Shown here piece by piece: positions 52,304 to 53,075 of a stretch of 53,075 nt of DNA (positions are counted from its first letter, which is position 1; each line of letters opens with the position of its first letter). Source of the stretch: Planctomycetota bacterium (GTDB taxonomy: Bacteria; Planctomycetota; SZUA-567). The stretch is from the NCBI GenBank assembly GCA_031254915.1, contig JAIRTL010000013.1:1-53075 (forward strand). Direction: 5' to 3'. The position numbers and the translations under genes are program-made. The notes beneath the pieces are model-generated. The model was not told where the DNA came from and ran no database searches. It saw only the letters and a list, made by a program, of their open reading frames with translations.

Positions 52304-53075
52304 TCGCCGTCCTCCCGCGCCAATCGGAGAAGAAGCATGAGCGCGTCTTCGGCGGTCGTGGACGCGTCGTCCGTCGATTGAGCCGCCATGTCGCGGAGTT
52401 CGCGTGCTGCATCCAGACTGAACCCGCTCAGGCCGAGGTCGCCGTCCAGCCGGTCGACCCGGAGATGGATCGTCTCCTCGACTTCGAGAGAGGCGAAAAG
52501 ATCGCGCAAATCGTCGAGGCGCCGGCGCGATTCCCCGAGAGCGGCGGCGTCGAGCATGCCGGCGAGCTTCATTCTCACCGCCGTCGCGGGCTTGTCCGGG
52601 AATTCGGCCAGACGTCTGAAAAGATCGTTCATGTCTTCCGCCCGTTCGATGTCCTCCCTCGCCAGTTCGGCGAAAGTCCATTTGCCGGTTCTTTTCTGTT
52701 CCACCGCGACGCGGTCGCCGCCGATCTCGACCAGATTCACGAACCCGGGGTTGGGTTCGCGAAAAGCGACGACCTCGGGAGTGCCGGAGTACCAGATCCG
52801 CCCCTCCGTATCCACCTGTTCGACGGAATGCTTGTCGCCAAGGGCTACATAGTGGATTTTCCCGTCCGCGAGCGCGCGCCCGAGCAGGTCCACCGATATC
52901 GCCGTCTCGTCCTCGTCGTTGAACAGGCCGCGCACCGCGCCGTGCGACACGCAGACGCGCAGGATCCCTTCCGCCGGCGGGAGCGCTTCCAGCATTCCGA
53001 CCACCGGGCTCGGGATCGGCCGTTTGGACCGCCATGGCGCGCCGACCACCTCGACGCCCGGCATCACAGTCACCG
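52300..53075 (-). CDS. SbcD/MRE11/YhaO-like metallophosphoesterase, C-terminal part (5' end beyond window)
   Basis: This is the C-terminal 258 codons of a DNA nuclease-type phosphoesterase. It has VCVSHGAVRG and the later metal motif HYVALGDKHS. Such enzymes usually read GHxH, so one His is replaced by Asp here. GRIWYSGTPEVVAFREPNPGFVNLVEI is the typical segment after it. A C-terminal domain (about the last 120 residues) has helices and strands that would bind the ATPase coils. The N-terminal D-x-H and GDxxD motifs lie outside. The frame is open to the window edge. It overlaps the RAD50-like gene by four bases. Confidence 0.83.
   Translation of the reverse strand, partial: VTVMPGVEVVGAPWRSKRPIPSPVVGMLEALPPAEGILRVCVSHGAVRGLFNDEDETAISVDLLGRALADGKIHYVALGDKHSVEQVDTEGRIWYSGTPEVVAFREPNPGFVNLVEIGGDRVAVEQKRTGKWTFAELAREDIERAEDMNDLFRRLAEFPDKPATAVRMKLAGMLDAAALGESRRRLDDLRDLFASLEVEETIHLRVDRLDGDLGLSGFSLDAARELRDMAAQSTDDASTTAEDALMLLLRLAREDGE

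Noticed and set aside
47155-52381. Very long plus-strand frames (47155-49434 and 49919-52381) opposite tkt and the RAD50-like gene
   Set aside because: They mirror tkt and the ATPase codon by codon and have no recognisable motif.
52304-53035. N-terminal extension of the RAD50-like frame to 53035
   Set aside because: That stretch is an out-of-frame reading of the metallophosphoesterase gene; the ABC head starts at MRLIRLRV with ATG at 52303.

Overview
The window is a 53 kb, GC-rich, gene-dense piece of a bacterial chromosome and most genes run on the minus strand. It opens inside dnaA and closes inside a nuclease-type metallophosphoesterase gene. Lipid A and LPS genes (lpxK, an lptF/lptG-type permease), peptidoglycan genes (dapF, murI, a YkuD L,D-transpeptidase, LysM proteins) and several Sec signal peptides point to a Gram-negative heterotroph. 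Sugar metabolism genes (rhamnulokinase, a ROK kinase, a LacI-controlled sugar ABC system, a Gfo/Idh/MocA oxidoreductase) and a large orphan secreted protein would fit a saccharolytic member of the PVC group or a similar lineage. That placement is an impression; the window holds no rRNA or other marker to prove it.

Layout. 1-8350: partial dnaA, an AT-rich island that may be part of an origin, dapF with a clean terminator, a LysM protein, an LPS-export permease, a ThiD2-ThiE fusion, a stand-alone CoaC and rhaB. 8350-12900: regulator (XRE-cupin), lpxK, an unknown 155-residue protein, pyrH and frr with a terminator, probably one transcription unit; then a divergent TlyA-like methyltransferase. 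12900-20000: triple-PepSY protein, plsY, an orphan ExbB/TolQ-like protein, a 151 bp IS66-type miniature element, and the nadC-nadK-ROK-pyrG run. 20000-26300: cysteine desulfurase, ruvA with an overlapping HI0933/BaiN-type flavoprotein, a frameshifted small gene, mutM, a CrtI-like oxidoreductase and an acyl carrier protein. 26600-37300: Gfo/Idh oxidoreductase, a frameshifted class V aminotransferase, then a LacI-repressor / aldo-keto reductase / binding protein / permease / ATPase / permease / NudC sugar-uptake block with two matching LacI operators. 37500-39630: a cytidylyltransferase-GHMP kinase fusion and a GT2 glycosyltransferase. 39630-41040: a graveyard of mobile-element remnants. 41040-53075: L,D-transpeptidase, glutamate racemase, a 1015-residue secreted orphan, transketolase, and a RAD50/MRE11-like pair.

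Most notable observations. (1) The CTP synthase has lost the glutaminase nucleophile: the usual GICLGM motif reads GIGSGM, and three further amidotransferase motifs are also altered, while the synthetase half looks intact, suggesting an ammonia-only enzyme. (2) Four families of miniature inverted-repeat elements are present; two are multi-copy, one copy is nested with others, one supplies the 3' end of a gene, and one sits where the promoter of a large secreted protein should be. (3) A (CAGG)3 tract splits a small gene into two frames that rejoin exactly if one repeat unit is removed. (4) A nucleotidyltransferase is fused to a GHMP-type sugar kinase, an arrangement that resembles HldE in logic but not in kinase fold. 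No tRNA, rRNA, CRISPR array or intact transposase was found.
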